DNA of 64,000 nucleotides from Meloidogyne chitwoodi (Eukaryota; Nematoda; Chromadorea; Rhabditida; Meloidogynidae): the NCBI GenBank assembly GCA_015183035.1, contig JACZZP010000015.1, positions 1,674,001-1,738,000 on the forward strand. The letters run 5' to 3'. The notes under the pieces are model-generated. The model had not been told where the DNA came from and did not search any database. It saw only the letters and a program-made list of their open reading frames with translations. The position numbers and the translations under genes are program-made. Every line of letters begins with the position of its first letter. Within the stretch, counting starts at the first letter, position 1. Below are positions 21,919 through 31,656 of this stretch, one piece after another.

Positions 21919-22868
21919 TTATTCCCTCATCATCCTAATAAATTCTTCAAAGGAAATTCTTCCATCCTGATCCTAATATTTTTATTTTTTTTTTAAATTT
22001 TTATTTTTTTATTTAACCTGATCAATTGTTTCAAACAAAACTTCAACTGCATTTTCATCTTTTAAATCTGCCGTTTTTGCCAAAATATGACTTAGATCTT
22101 CTGTTAAAAAAATATTTTTGAAAATATTCCCGTAAGTATAATGGGTAGTGGTAAAAAAGCAGTAAACCGCAAAGGACGGGAGGAATATGACATTAATTTT
22201 AATATTACTTAAGGTCACCATTCCCCCTAACCTTTAGTAATTGAGCCATCTCCATTCCAGGCAATCTCTTTAAATTGGTTGCGCAGTTCCTTCACTGTTA
22301 TTCGATTGATTAAAGGACAACGGAGATAGGTAACTAATAAATATAAATACTATTAAAAATTTATGTTTTATTGAATTTGATGCTATGAAAATTTGATTTT
22401 TCAAAAATTTAGTAAATAGATATTTTGAAAATTAGTATTTATTTTTGAAATTTTAATTATTTTACCAAATGATTGTTTGTCGATTTTGCCAGAATCTAAT
22501 GTTTAAAATTAATGTATAATTTAATAAAAATAAATATACTTTCATGATCCATTTCACTAAACAAAAAATCCAATTCTTTTCTTGTTGGTTCTATTTTAGC
22601 TGAAGATCTTAATAAAGCTGCAATTTCATTTCGACTCAGTCTTCCATCTTTGTCCAAATCGAGTAAATCAAAAATGTCAGCTAATTCTAGAAAAGATGTG
22701 AAATTTTATAGCTTTTGAAAAATTTACATTTTGAAATATTTTTATATTTCTCTTGGGATGGAATTATAAAAACACGGTAACAAATAATCAAAATCCCCAA
22801 ATTTTTAACTAACCTTCATCGTTTAACAAATACCGCCTACAAATAAACTGCTGCGCAACTGCAGTCAT
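21919..22868 (-). CDS. EF-hand calcium-binding protein, calmodulin-like
   Basis: Six exons in phase: 22814-22868, 22540-22686, 22466-22495, 22232-22333, 22018-22100, 21919-21972, giving 156 residues. Four EF-hand positions can be seen. Hand 1 (DLDKDGRLSRNE) and hand 4 (DQDQDGRISFEE) have complete calcium ligands. Hand 2 (DHENSGKIDKQS) lacks the third and fifth ligands. Hand 3 (AWNGDGSITKED) lacks the first Asp and ends in Asp instead of Glu. The size fits the calmodulin/troponin C/calcineurin B group, but the two degenerate hands exclude calmodulin itself. It would act as a cytosolic calcium sensor; the partner is unknown. Exon 3 is only 30 bp. Its 3' end faces the 3' end of ALYREF (convergent, about 500 bp apart). 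Confidence 0.85.
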
Positions 22869-23202
22869 TATTAATTGTTGTTGGTAAGCAATTTTTAATT
22901 ATTTTTAACAAATTTTAAGTAGAAATTAAATTATAGCCTTAAATAAAAAAATTTTTCTAAAAATTTTAAAAAAGTGAATGAATATTAATGTTTGAACACT
23001 TATAAATTTTTAAAAAAATTAAAAAACTTTTTTTCCACTACATTAAATAAATAAAAATGGGATAGTTTTCTCTATCAAATCCTTTCAATATTTATTTTTA
23101 TACCAAAACACATGTAAAAAAAAGTATTTTTTTCTTCTAAGAAATAAAACAAAAAGACTATAAAAACAAAAAATTAAAAAAAGAATATATAGTATTCATT
23201 TT

Positions 23203-24019
23203 TAGGGTTGCCAACCCGCCCGACCCGAGTACCGAAAGATCGAGCGGGTTCGATGAAATAAACCCGATGAACCCGAAAAAGACTCGACACGAAAAAAATC
23301 AAAACCCGAAAACCCGAAAAAGACTCGACACGAAAAAATTCAAAACCCGAAAACCCGAAAAAGACTCGACACGAAAAAATGAAACCCGAAAACCCGAAAA
23401 AGTCTCGAAAAAGACTCGAAAAATTGAATTTATTTTTTAATCGATTATAGCTAAACACTAACTTTCTTGCTCTTTTTCTCTGACTTTATTTTTATTCTAG
23501 TCTATAAACCTCAATATCTTGAGTTCTTGGAAGAATTCTTCATAGTATACCGTCAACAAGCGTCTCTTCTGAAAGACTTTTTTCTTCTGCAACTCGTCTG
23601 TATGCAGATAAATGTCGATCTAGATTAAATGGAGAAAGAGCAGAAGAAATTTTAATTATAAAATCATCTTTAAAAAATTTAAAATTAGTCCAGCAACAGA
23701 TACAACTTTGACAGAACAAGATGAAGAGTGATTTTTTAAAAATTTATATTTTAAATAAAATTATCTTTAAAAATATAAAAAAAAATTTTTTAATGTGTAT
23801 TTAAATTTATTAAAAAAATGTTCCGAAAAAGACCCGCTCGCCCGCCCGCCCGAAAAAGAACCGCTCGTCCGCCCGAAAAAAATCAAAACCCGAAAACCCG
23901 AAAAAGACTCGACACGAAAAAAATCAAAACCCGAAAACCCGAAAAAGACTCGACACGAAAAAATGAAACCCGAAAAAGTAAGTACCGAACGCCGGCCCGT
24001 ACCGAAAACGGCAACCCTA
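23203..24019 (+). mobile_element. hAT element with transposase remnant and CCCGAAAA repeats
   Basis: The ends TAGGGTTGCC and GGCAACCCTA are perfect inverted repeats, flanked by the exact 8-bp duplication TTCATTTT (23195-23202 and 24020-24027). Both flanks consist of reiterated AACCCGAAAA and AGACTCGACACG words. Between them, at about 23550-23690, the plus strand encodes STSVSSERLFSSATRL followed by AEEILIIKSSL, which is the conserved C-terminal dimerisation region of hAT transposases. This remnant is short and surrounded by stops, so the element is non-autonomous, but it identifies the superfamily directly. Confidence 0.88.
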
Positions 24020-24487
24020 TTCATTTTATTCTTCAGACATTTTTCCGGAAAGAACAATTTCTTTTCTTTATTTTCCGGAAACAAGAGAAAACTATTTAAA
24101 AGGCAATGATAAAATGTCATTTCCGAGGAAATTTGTCTGTTTAATAATCTTTTATGCCTTTATAGCAAAATAATAAAATTATATAAAAAAATTATTTTTT
24201 GCTTAAATTCTTTTGTTGAATGTATAATTAACTTAATTCTTAAAAAATAGACATTTTTTAACAAATAAAATAAATAAATAAATTTAATCTTCAATTAAAA
24301 AAAAATTTTTTATAAAAAATAAATAGAACAAATTTAAAGGACAAAAGCTTGTAAAATACGTATGTAATATATGTGTTTAGCATTTTTCGACACACAAAGA
24401 AAGGCAAATGACAGCAGTTTTTAAGCTTAAAGGCTAAACAAAAACTACTAAACAAAACAAATAGTAGTAAGAGGAAGCAGAGGGGAA

Positions 24488-25053
24488 AGGGTACGTTTGG
24501 GCGCGTAAACATAGAAAAATTTGGAGTAAATAAAAATGAGTATACCTATATTAATTCAAATTTTTTAAAGATATCTAAAATAATGTAAAATTTTAGTAAA
24601 TTTTTTAAAGTATGTTAAGATAATTTTTTTAAATTTTTATTTAAAAAATAATAGAAAATTATGGCTGAAATAGTCAAAGGACATGCATATAATGGTTATA
24701 TTCTTTTGTAAATAAATTAGCCAGATGAGTACCTAGAGCTGCCAAATTTTGTTCTTATATCTTTTATATTGTTATTTATCAATTCTAAAAATTTTATAAT
24801 TTTTAGTTAAATATTTAAAAAGTTATAGGCGAAAAATGTTCTAATTTTGGGGAAAATGTTATCTTCTTATAGTTTTTTGACTATAACTTTGGAAATATTA
24901 AATAAAAAATTTTGAAATTTTTATATTCGCTAGGTAATAGTAGTTAGGATAGATAAACAAAATTTTAAGGGTCTAAGTACACATTTATCAATTTTATAGG
25001 CTCGCGTCCAAACACTAGTTAAACGTTCCGCGCCTAAATATACCCTCAAAAAT
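24488..25053. mobile_element. Possible inverted-repeat element
   Basis: The left side reads GGGTACGTTTGGGCGCG and the right side CGCGCCTAAATATACCC, about 14 of 17 bases being complementary. The interior is A/T-rich without ORFs. No target duplication could be identified, so this may be an old element or chance. Confidence 0.35.
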
Positions 25054-25568
25054 GTCATGAAATAGATGAATGACTATGATTAAAGGGAAAAAAGAAGAAA
25101 AAATGCCCCGACAACCTTAAAGCATTTTTGCCTTTTTAAAAAATATTTGGGGAAAAAAAATATTTTTTTTTAAATGTGTTTTGGCTTAAAAACTAAAAAA
25201 GATTAAAAGACTTTAATAAAAGCTTTTTTATATTTTTTAATACTGACGAATTAAAAAATGTTTGTTTGGTAAACACGTGAGATTAAAATTTTTAAAATAT
25301 TTTTAAAAAGATTTATTAAAAAATTAATAAAAAAAATAATTAATTTTTTTTTCATTTTAATTTAAAAATGTCAAAAAATGGATTTCTTAAAATTCAAAAT
25401 ATTTTTATATATTAAAATATATTCTTTTGAAATTAAGCCATTATTCTATTTATTTTAAAATAAAATAAATTAAAATAATAAATTATTTAATTCAAAAATA
25501 GTTTTAAAATATTTTATTTTTTAAATTTTGAGAGTTTGGTTTTGCTTGGGTATTGATGAGGTTTTTAA

Positions 25569-26257
25569 TAGAGATGTCCGAGATCGAAATTTTACCAAGA
25601 CCAAGACTATACTCCAAGACAAAGACTGGAAAAACAAGACCCAAGACCAAAATTTATAAAGATACAAAGCTTTAAAATAGCGCAAAAATTTTTAAAAATA
25701 TTTAGATATATTAAGCAGGCATGTGCACAAACACGAATTTCAGTATCCGTATCCGGATATATACGTGGGATAATATCAGTATCCGTTTTATATCCGCGTC
25801 CAAATTTGTTATATCTGTCCGCGGGTATATCCACAAATCACTTAAAATTTTCAAAATGGTCAAAACTAAAAGAGGTTTTTGGAGGGATATTTTTTATGTA
25901 TGAAAAGTCTTAAAATTTTTGAAATGGATTATTTTTCTCTGCGGAGAAAAGTATTTCAAACAGTGTTGTTCTGGATTTAGTAAACGTTTTGTGTCGGGTA
26001 AATTTTCAAAAATTTTGATTTTTAGCGCCGCAGGCGAAAAATTTCTAAAAATTATTGTAAATTAGTTGCTAAAAATTTGCCATTTTCAGTGCCGCAGGCA
26101 AAAATTTTTTTTTAATTTTTAACCTCAGTTGCCAAATTTGCTTTTTTAGGCATAAATATTTTTTTAATTTCTTTTGAATTCAAAAAATCCAAGACCGAAA
26201 AAAAACCAAGAAAAGTCTTGAGTCAAGACCCAAGACCAAGAGTCTCGGACATCTTTA
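25569..26257. mobile_element. Non-autonomous hAT-like element with CCAAGA word
   Basis: The ends TAGAGATGTCCGAGA and TCTCGGACATCTTTA are inverted repeats with one mismatch, flanked by the exact 8-bp duplication GTTTTTAA (25561-25568 and 26258-26265). Subterminal regions are built from AAGACCAAGAC words. Toward the right are inverted copies of the module with GCGCCGCAGGC seen in the elements at 1871 and 2729 (26024, 26090 and a degraded copy at 26144). The left half also contains reiterated ATCCGTATCCGG words (25740-25830). No transposase. Confidence 0.85.
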
Positions 26258-26968
26258 GTTTTTAATACCAATTATATAATTTTCATTTTTTGAATAAAAA
26301 TACATAGATTATCTATTTTTTAATTTTATTTTTATTTATATAAATATTTTATTTAAAAATAAATTTTATAAATTTATTCCAGTTTTTTTAAATATTTTTT
26401 TATTTTTTGACAAAATTTCCCAAAGGAAAAGTCAAATTTTTATATTTAAAAATAAATATTTAAAAATAAAAATGATTGAAGACAAGAAAAGAAAAATAAA
26501 ATATTTAAAAACTGATAAGCGAAAAAAAGACAAAAAAAAATATTTTAAAAATAAAAAGTATAAATACTGGAATAAAAATGTTTTTTAATTTTTAATTTAA
26601 CAAAATTTGGCTAATTAACTAACTGAAAATTAGATGAATAAAAATGTTTTTGTTTTTAATTTAAATTTATATAATTTAATTTTAATGAAATTTCGAGTTT
26701 TTTATATTTATTTTTAAATTATTAATTAATTTAAAAAATTTATTAATTAAAATTTTGGACATTTTAAAATTACAATTATTTTTTTTTAATAATTAAAAAA
26801 AATAATTGTAAACAAATATTTCTCCCAATTTTATAATATTTATTATTTTTAATTAATTTTAAATAAATTATTAATTTTCAATTTTAAAGGTAAAGAGTTT
26901 ATTAGTAAAAAAGGATATAATTGTTTTTTGGTTAAAAAAACTTAAAAACTTCCAACAATATAAGTAAA

Positions 26969-27522
26969 GGGTAAATGTCCAGTTGGCTCCCTATCTGTCC
27001 GCAAAGAGAATTCGCTCTTTTCTTTCCTTCTCTTGCATTTTTTGCGTTAGGATAAGTGCACGCTTATTTTTCCACTCCACTATAATATGCCTTTTGGCAC
27101 TTGAAAAGAAAGGGATAAAATAATTAAAATTAATTAATAATAAAGTTATTAAGATTCAGAATTGTTCGGCAGATGAAACATATTACAGAAACTGAACTAC
27201 CCAAATATTTGTCCTTTTACTTGTTTTTATCCTAATCCCATAAAGGTGTTATCCACCTGATCTTCTAGAAATATATTTGAGAATATTGTCCCAAAGTTAT
27301 GTTCTTTGATTATTAATCTTTTGTCAATTTTAAAATAAATATATTTTCACTTTATTATTAATTCATTATAATTATTTTACCCCTCTTTCCAAGTGCCAAA
27401 AGGCATTTTACAGTGTAGAGGAAAAATAAGCGTGCACTTCTCCTAACGCCAAAAATGCAAGAGAAGAAAAGAAAAGAGCGAATTCTCTTTGCGGACAGGT
27501 GGGACATCAACTGGACATTTAC
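26969..27522. mobile_element. Foldback element, about 550 bp
   Basis: The two ends are inverted copies over about 140 bp: GGTAAATGTCCAGTTG on the left and CAACTGGACATTTACC on the right, both continuing through CGCAAAGAGAATTCGCTC and its complement to GTGCCAAAAGGCAT. The centre is A/T-rich. No target duplication was recognised. It lies just outside the 3' end of GH25-like copy 5. Confidence 0.8.
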
Positions 27523-27762
27523 CATTTTATTAAAGTCTCCTTCTCCTTAAGGCTTCCAACTGTATCCAAAAAATAAATTACAAACATTATTATTTTCTTT
27601 AAAATCAAATTGTTTCATTACTGGATTTTCCCAACCACCAAAAGAACCATTATCATTATAATAATCATTAAAATTATTTTCTTTGTCTAAATTTCTATAC
27701 CATAATGGAATTTTATTAAATTTTTGAACATTTCCAGTAATTTCATTCCAATCATTTTTAGT

Positions 27763-27767
27763 AGTAA
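27763..27767. repeat. Left target-site duplication AGTAA
   Basis: Five bases AGTAA immediately precede the left LTR and recur directly after the right LTR at 36104-36108. They define the insertion point of the LTR element. Confidence 0.85.
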
Positions 27768-28188
27768 TATTGTATCCCTGGTTCTACTAAGTATTATTTT
27801 AGATTTACTTATACTCTCAAATTAATGAGGCTATTATTTTATTTCTAAATAACAAATATTTATTCAATATTTTAAGTTCAAAATAAGATAAAAAAATATG
27901 TAAAAGGCAAAGCCTTTTATAGTGAAAGGAAAAGGGCGGGAATACATGATAAAGTTAAATTAGGAAAGTTTGGTAAAAGAAATGATTTACAATTGTAGGG
28001 AAAGTTTAGAAAGAATACAAAGAGAAATATTCAAAAGGATGCTTTAAGAAATAATTTAAATAAGATAATTGAACACATAAAGAAAGGGAAAATTAGATAC
28101 GAGAAAGTTTTTATGAAAATATTTAAAAACATATAGAAGGGCAAAATATGTAATAAATATATTTTAAATCAAAGATAAGGACTCAACA
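27768..28188 (-). repeat. 3' LTR of the Ty3/Gypsy-type element
   Basis: 421 bp, in the element's orientation beginning TGTTGAGTCC and ending GGATACAATA. It differs from the other LTR (35684-36103) by a single A in one homopolymer as far as I can read, which indicates a very recent insertion. It contains TATAAAAGGC in a short inverted repeat with GCCTTTT (27900-27920), the likely promoter core. Confidence 0.92.
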
Positions 28189-28201
28189 CTCCTTTTCCCT
28201 T
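28189..28201 (-). promoter_or_regulatory. Polypurine tract
   Basis: In the element's orientation AAGGGAAAAGGAG directly abuts the 3' LTR. A purine run at this place primes plus-strand DNA synthesis in LTR retrotransposons. Confidence 0.85.
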
Positions 28202-28211
28202 AGAAAGATTT

Positions 28212-28922
28212 TCAACGCCGGTAGCCTCGACGTTCATAACGGCCCTGGTTGTCACGATTATTTTCTCCTCGATTTCGAGTGTGATTTCTATGGTAGTCTC
28301 CGCGTTCTCGCGGGTAATATGGACGAAAACGTTCCTGAGCCATCCCAAGGCCTCTTTCACGATCCAATTGTCGTAAAAGGTAAAAGAGTCGAGAGTCGCG
28401 TGAACGACGAATATTTCCTCCTCTACGGCGCTCTTGGCCTCTTAATTGATTATTATTAATATTTTCATTTGTATTTTCTTCTCCGTGTTGTTCAACAGGC
28501 TGCTGTGCTTCTCCGTTTAATACAACGGGCTCCTGATTTAAAATTTGACTCTCTTCATCTTCCGAATCAGATTCCGATTCACTCTCACCATTTTTGGTGG
28601 TACTTTCATTTTTTATTTCTTTTAAGATCTCCTCTATTTCAGTCAAGCGAGGGTTTAATTCTTGGAGCACATCTTTTACTACTTCATTTTTTAAAGTAAT
28701 AAGAGCCTCTCTAATGTTGTCATGAGCCTTATGTACAGTTTCTCTTACTGTTAGTGTTTCCTTTTTAATAACACCCACTAAAGACGTGTGGTTAATAATA
28801 GAAATATTATTCTTTTTATGTCCATTTTTTGAAATATTCTCCCTATCCAAAAGGGGCTCACTCAACTTTTGTTGTTCAGCATTATTTAGAGTTTGGTCCA
28901 TTTCTATATCGACGTTCGACAT
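28212..28922 (-). CDS. 3' accessory ORF of the LTR element
   Basis: An intact ORF between pol and the 3' LTR. I choose the ATG at 28920-28922 (MSNVDIEMDQTLNN), giving 236 residues; an ATG twelve codons upstream is also open. The N-terminal third has several short amphipathic segments, the middle (about residues 80-110, IREALITLKNEVVKDVLQEL then LTEIEEILKEIKN) looks like a coiled coil, then an acidic stretch (SESESDSEDEE), and the last 80 residues are Arg/Gly-rich (RGQERRRGGNIRRSR, RRGYRR), suggesting RNA binding. It has no membrane segment or signal peptide, so it is not an envelope. I know no family for it. A nucleocapsid-like or regulatory role is possible. No stop or frameshift interrupts it. 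Confidence 0.75.
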   Translation of the reverse strand: MSNVDIEMDQTLNNAEQQKLSEPLLDRENISKNGHKKNNISIINHTSLVGVIKKETLTVRETVHKAHDNIREALITLKNEVVKDVLQELNPRLTEIEEILKEIKNESTTKNGESESESDSEDEESQILNQEPVVLNGEAQQPVEQHGEENTNENINNNQLRGQERRRGGNIRRSRDSRLFYLLRQLDRERGLGMAQERFRPYYPRERGDYHRNHTRNRGENNRDNQGRYERRGYRR

Positions 28923-29073
28923 AATAGTAAAACTTTCTAAATGTGTAAAAATAAACAATTATAAAGAGAAATTAATACGAGATAAAAATATAATGAAAAT
29001 AATAAAATTATAATTAAAAATTGTATTTTTTTTTTTTTTGCTGACTAGAAACTTGAAGTTATTTAAGCAGATC

Positions 29074-31653
29074 TCAGTTGCGAGATCTTAGTTGGTAACT
29101 TCCTCTACTACGCAACTGGTCCATGTGTGAAATTTTATATGAACCATCTTCCATTTCAATTCTATATATATACTCCCCTTTCTCCTCTAAAACTTTGCCT
29201 TTACCCCATTTTTCTTGCCCTCTATAATCTCTTGCCCAGACAAGGTCTCCAATCAAAAATGCCTTTCTTTTGACGGCAGTAATTTTTTCAGCATTTTCTT
29301 CCATTTGAATATTTAAATTTTCTTTTGGTAAGTATTTTAAAATGTCAATTTTACTTCTAATCTGTCTCCCTAAGAATAAAGAAGAAGGGCATTCATTTTC
29401 TAAAGCTGGGTGAGGGCTTGCTCTATACTCACTTAGAAATTCAAAAATGGCATTGTGAAGATTATTATTATTGTCCATCACTTTTAAAATATTTCCTTTA
29501 AAGGTTCTCACGAGGCGCTCTACAAGGCCATTGCTTTGTGGATGGTACGGGGGACTTTTCACATGATTAGTTCCACAATTTTTAAGATAAGTTGAGAATT
29601 CAAAAGATGTAAATTGTGGACCATTGTCACTTACTAAAGTTAGTGGAGGCCCAAACATTGCAAAAACTTCTTTAAGATAATTAATTATAGAAGTTGAAGT
29701 GGTGCTTTTCATTTCTTTTACGAAAGGGTAACGTGAGTAGGCATCTATTAACAATACAAATGTTTTACCAAAAACTGGACCAGCAAGGTCTATATGCACA
29801 CGTTCGAATGCTAATTTCGCAGTTGGCCAATTGTTTTGACCTGCGGTCTCTGGTTGGTTTGGCATGTTAATTTGACATTTTTGGCATTCACTTATAAAAT
29901 TTTCAATATCTTGATTAATTGAAGGCCACCATACAATTTTACGAGCTTTAGATTTACTTCGAACTACGCCAAAATGGGCGAAATGGATTAATTTTAAAAC
30001 TTCATTTCTGAGTATTTGGGGCACTACAATTTGGTTTTGGGGTTTTTTCATTAATAGATTCCCCTTAATATATAATTTGTCTCTTATTTTGAAATAAGGC
30101 ATTATTTCCTCAGAATATTCCTCTTGCCAATTATCTCCAATAGCTTGAAATATCCTTTCAAAAATAGGGTCCAAACTAGTAGCCTCCTCAAGTGTTTTCT
30201 TATTTATATTTTCAACAGATATTTGCATTAAGTACGGAATATCTTCTCGAGGATATTCGCTTATTATTTCTTGCCAATTAGCTGGTACTCTCGAAAGTGC
30301 ATCTGCTACTTTGTTAGCTTTTCCTTCAACGTAAACTACATCTGGTTGGATTTCCTGCATCGCCATCAACCACCTATTCAGTTTGGTATTTGTGCTAGCT
30401 TTAGAGAAAAGAAAAATTAAAGGTCTATGATCAGTATGTATAGTTAACTTTGCTCCATAGATTATGGGTTTAAAATACATTATTGAATGAAAAATACAGG
30501 CTAATTCGCCATGTGTAGCAGGTAATTTTTCTTCTGATTGATTTAGAGTTCTGGACCAAAATCCAACAGCATGTAAGTTTTCTCCGTCTTCACTCTGCAT
30601 TAAGGCAGATCCATACGCTAATGACGAGGCATCACAGAATAAGTGAAAGGGTAAGTTATAATTGGGGGTGCGTAAACATGGACTTTTTATTAATTTCTCC
30701 TTTAATTGGTTAAAGGCGCATTCTTCTCTTTCTCCCCACACAAATTTCGTCTCCTTACCTCTCGTCAGATTGTTTAACGGCCATGCAATACTCGCAAATT
30801 CAGGCATGAATTTACGGAAAAAGGAAGTCAATCCTAAAAATCTCTTCACCTCTTTTATATTTGTAGGTAAAGGAAAATTCTTTATAGTTTCACAATTACT
30901 TAAGGAAGGTTTATAACCGTCTTTTGTTAATTCATGACCTAAATATATACATTTATTTTCAAAGAATTTACATTTTTCAGCCTTTAATTTTAATGCAGCT
31001 TCTTTTAGGCGATCAAAGACAATTTTTAAAGTTTCTATATGCGAATCAAAATCTTTAGAATGAACTAATATATCATCAATGTATGCTGTGACATTTTCAA
31101 TATCCTTTAAAACTTTATCCATCAATCTCTGAAATATGCTTGGGGCGTTTTTCAATCCAAACGGCAAACGTGTCATTTCATAGAGACCCCATTCAGTTAT
31201 TATCCCACATTTACTCGCAGTTTCTTTTTCTAGAGGAATCTGCCAGAAGCCTGAAGATAGGTCTAATGTGCTGTAGTATTCTTTTCCAGCTACTCTATGA
31301 ATAACCTGCTCCATTCTCGGAATGGGATAAGGGTCTGAAATAGTGATTTTATTGAGTGGACGAAAGTCCACGCATGGGCGTAATTTTCCATCACTTTTCT
31401 CCACAAGAACTAAATTACTAGCCCACGGGGTGTTACTTTCTACAATTACTTTTGCTTTTAACATATTATGTATGTGAATTTTTAGCTCCTCTCTATACTT
31501 TTCAGGAGTTCTATAGGGCTTAGCTTGTATAGGGATCTCTGAGGTAGTTATAATTGGTGGTGCTTCTATTTTACACTTTCCCAAATCATAATCATTTTTT
31601 GCAAAGATTTTAGTATATTTAGTTAAAAATTTTTTAAACTTTTCTTTTTCAAG
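29074..31653 (-). CDS. Pol: reverse transcriptase, RNase H, integrase
   Basis: Continues in the same frame directly after the TAA at 31654-31656, so it is probably made by stop-codon readthrough. RT motifs: LRPCVDFRPLNKIT, LPFGLKNAPSIFQ and the catalytic YIDD (near 31075). RNase H: HLFCDASSLAYGSAL, THGELACI, HTDHRPLIF, KVADALSR. Integrase: zinc-binding HFAHF...CQKCQ (shorter His-His spacing than usual), then the DDE core with HIDLAGP, LVSDNGPQFTS and NGLVERLVRTFKGN. The C-terminus has the GDLVWARDYRGQEKWGKGKV segment of Gypsy integrases and ends without a chromodomain. No internal stop or frameshift. The first residues after the stop (LEKEKFKKF) are lysine-rich. Confidence 0.93.
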   Translation of the reverse strand, partial: LEKEKFKKFLTKYTKIFAKNDYDLGKCKIEAPPIITTSEIPIQAKPYRTPEKYREELKIHIHNMLKAKVIVESNTPWASNLVLVEKSDGKLRPCVDFRPLNKITISDPYPIPRMEQVIHRVAGKEYYSTLDLSSGFWQIPLEKETASKCGIITEWGLYEMTRLPFGLKNAPSIFQRLMDKVLKDIENVTAYIDDILVHSKDFDSHIETLKIVFDRLKEAALKLKAEKCKFFENKCIYLGHELTKDGYKPSLSNCETIKNFPLPTNIKEVKRFLGLTSFFRKFMPEFASIAWPLNNLTRGKETKFVWGEREECAFNQLKEKLIKSPCLRTPNYNLPFHLFCDASSLAYGSALMQSEDGENLHAVGFWSRTLNQSEEKLPATHGELACIFHSIMYFKPIIYGAKLTIHTDHRPLIFLFSKASTNTKLNRWLMAMQEIQPDVVYVEGKANKVADALSRVPANWQEIISEYPREDIPYLMQISVENINKKTLEEATSLDPIFERIFQAIGDNWQEEYSEEIMPYFKIRDKLYIKGNLLMKKPQNQIVVPQILRNEVLKLIHFAHFGVVRSKSKARKIVWWPSINQDIENFISECQKCQINMPNQPETAGQNNWPTAKLAFERVHIDLAGPVFGKTFVLLIDAYSRYPFVKEMKSTTSTSIINYLKEVFAMFGPPLTLVSDNGPQFTSFEFSTYLKNCGTNHVKSPPYHPQSNGLVERLVRTFKGNILKVMDNNNNLHNAIFEFLSEYRASPHPALENECPSSLFLGRQIRSKIDILKYLPKENLNIQMEENAEKITAVKRKAFLIGDLVWARDYRGQEKWGKGKVLEEKGEYIYRIEMEDGSYKISHMDQLRSRGSYQLRSRN

Positions 31654-31656
31654 TTA
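31654..31656 (-). promoter_or_regulatory. In-frame TAA between protease and RT
   Basis: The only stop in an otherwise continuous frame from 35376 to 29074. The next codon is CTT followed by an A-rich run. In several retroelements such a stop is read through at low frequency to set the Gag:Pol ratio; alternatively it is a recent inactivating mutation. Both sides are intact. Confidence 0.6.

Larger units (their letters stand above)
22869..27546. other. Gene-free region filled with transposon debris
   Basis: No host gene is recognised in 4.7 kb. Defined elements are the hAT-like ones at 23203-24019 and 25569-26257, a possible inverted-repeat element at about 24488-25053 and a foldback element at 26969-27522. 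The sequence between them is A/T-rich and featureless. Open frames on both strands of 23795-24120 arise from the CCCGAAAA repeats and are not genes. Confidence 0.55.

Noticed and set aside
23795..24120. Open frames of 93-117 codons on both strands
   Set aside because: Produced by CCCGAAAA reiterations of a hAT-like element; no conserved domain.
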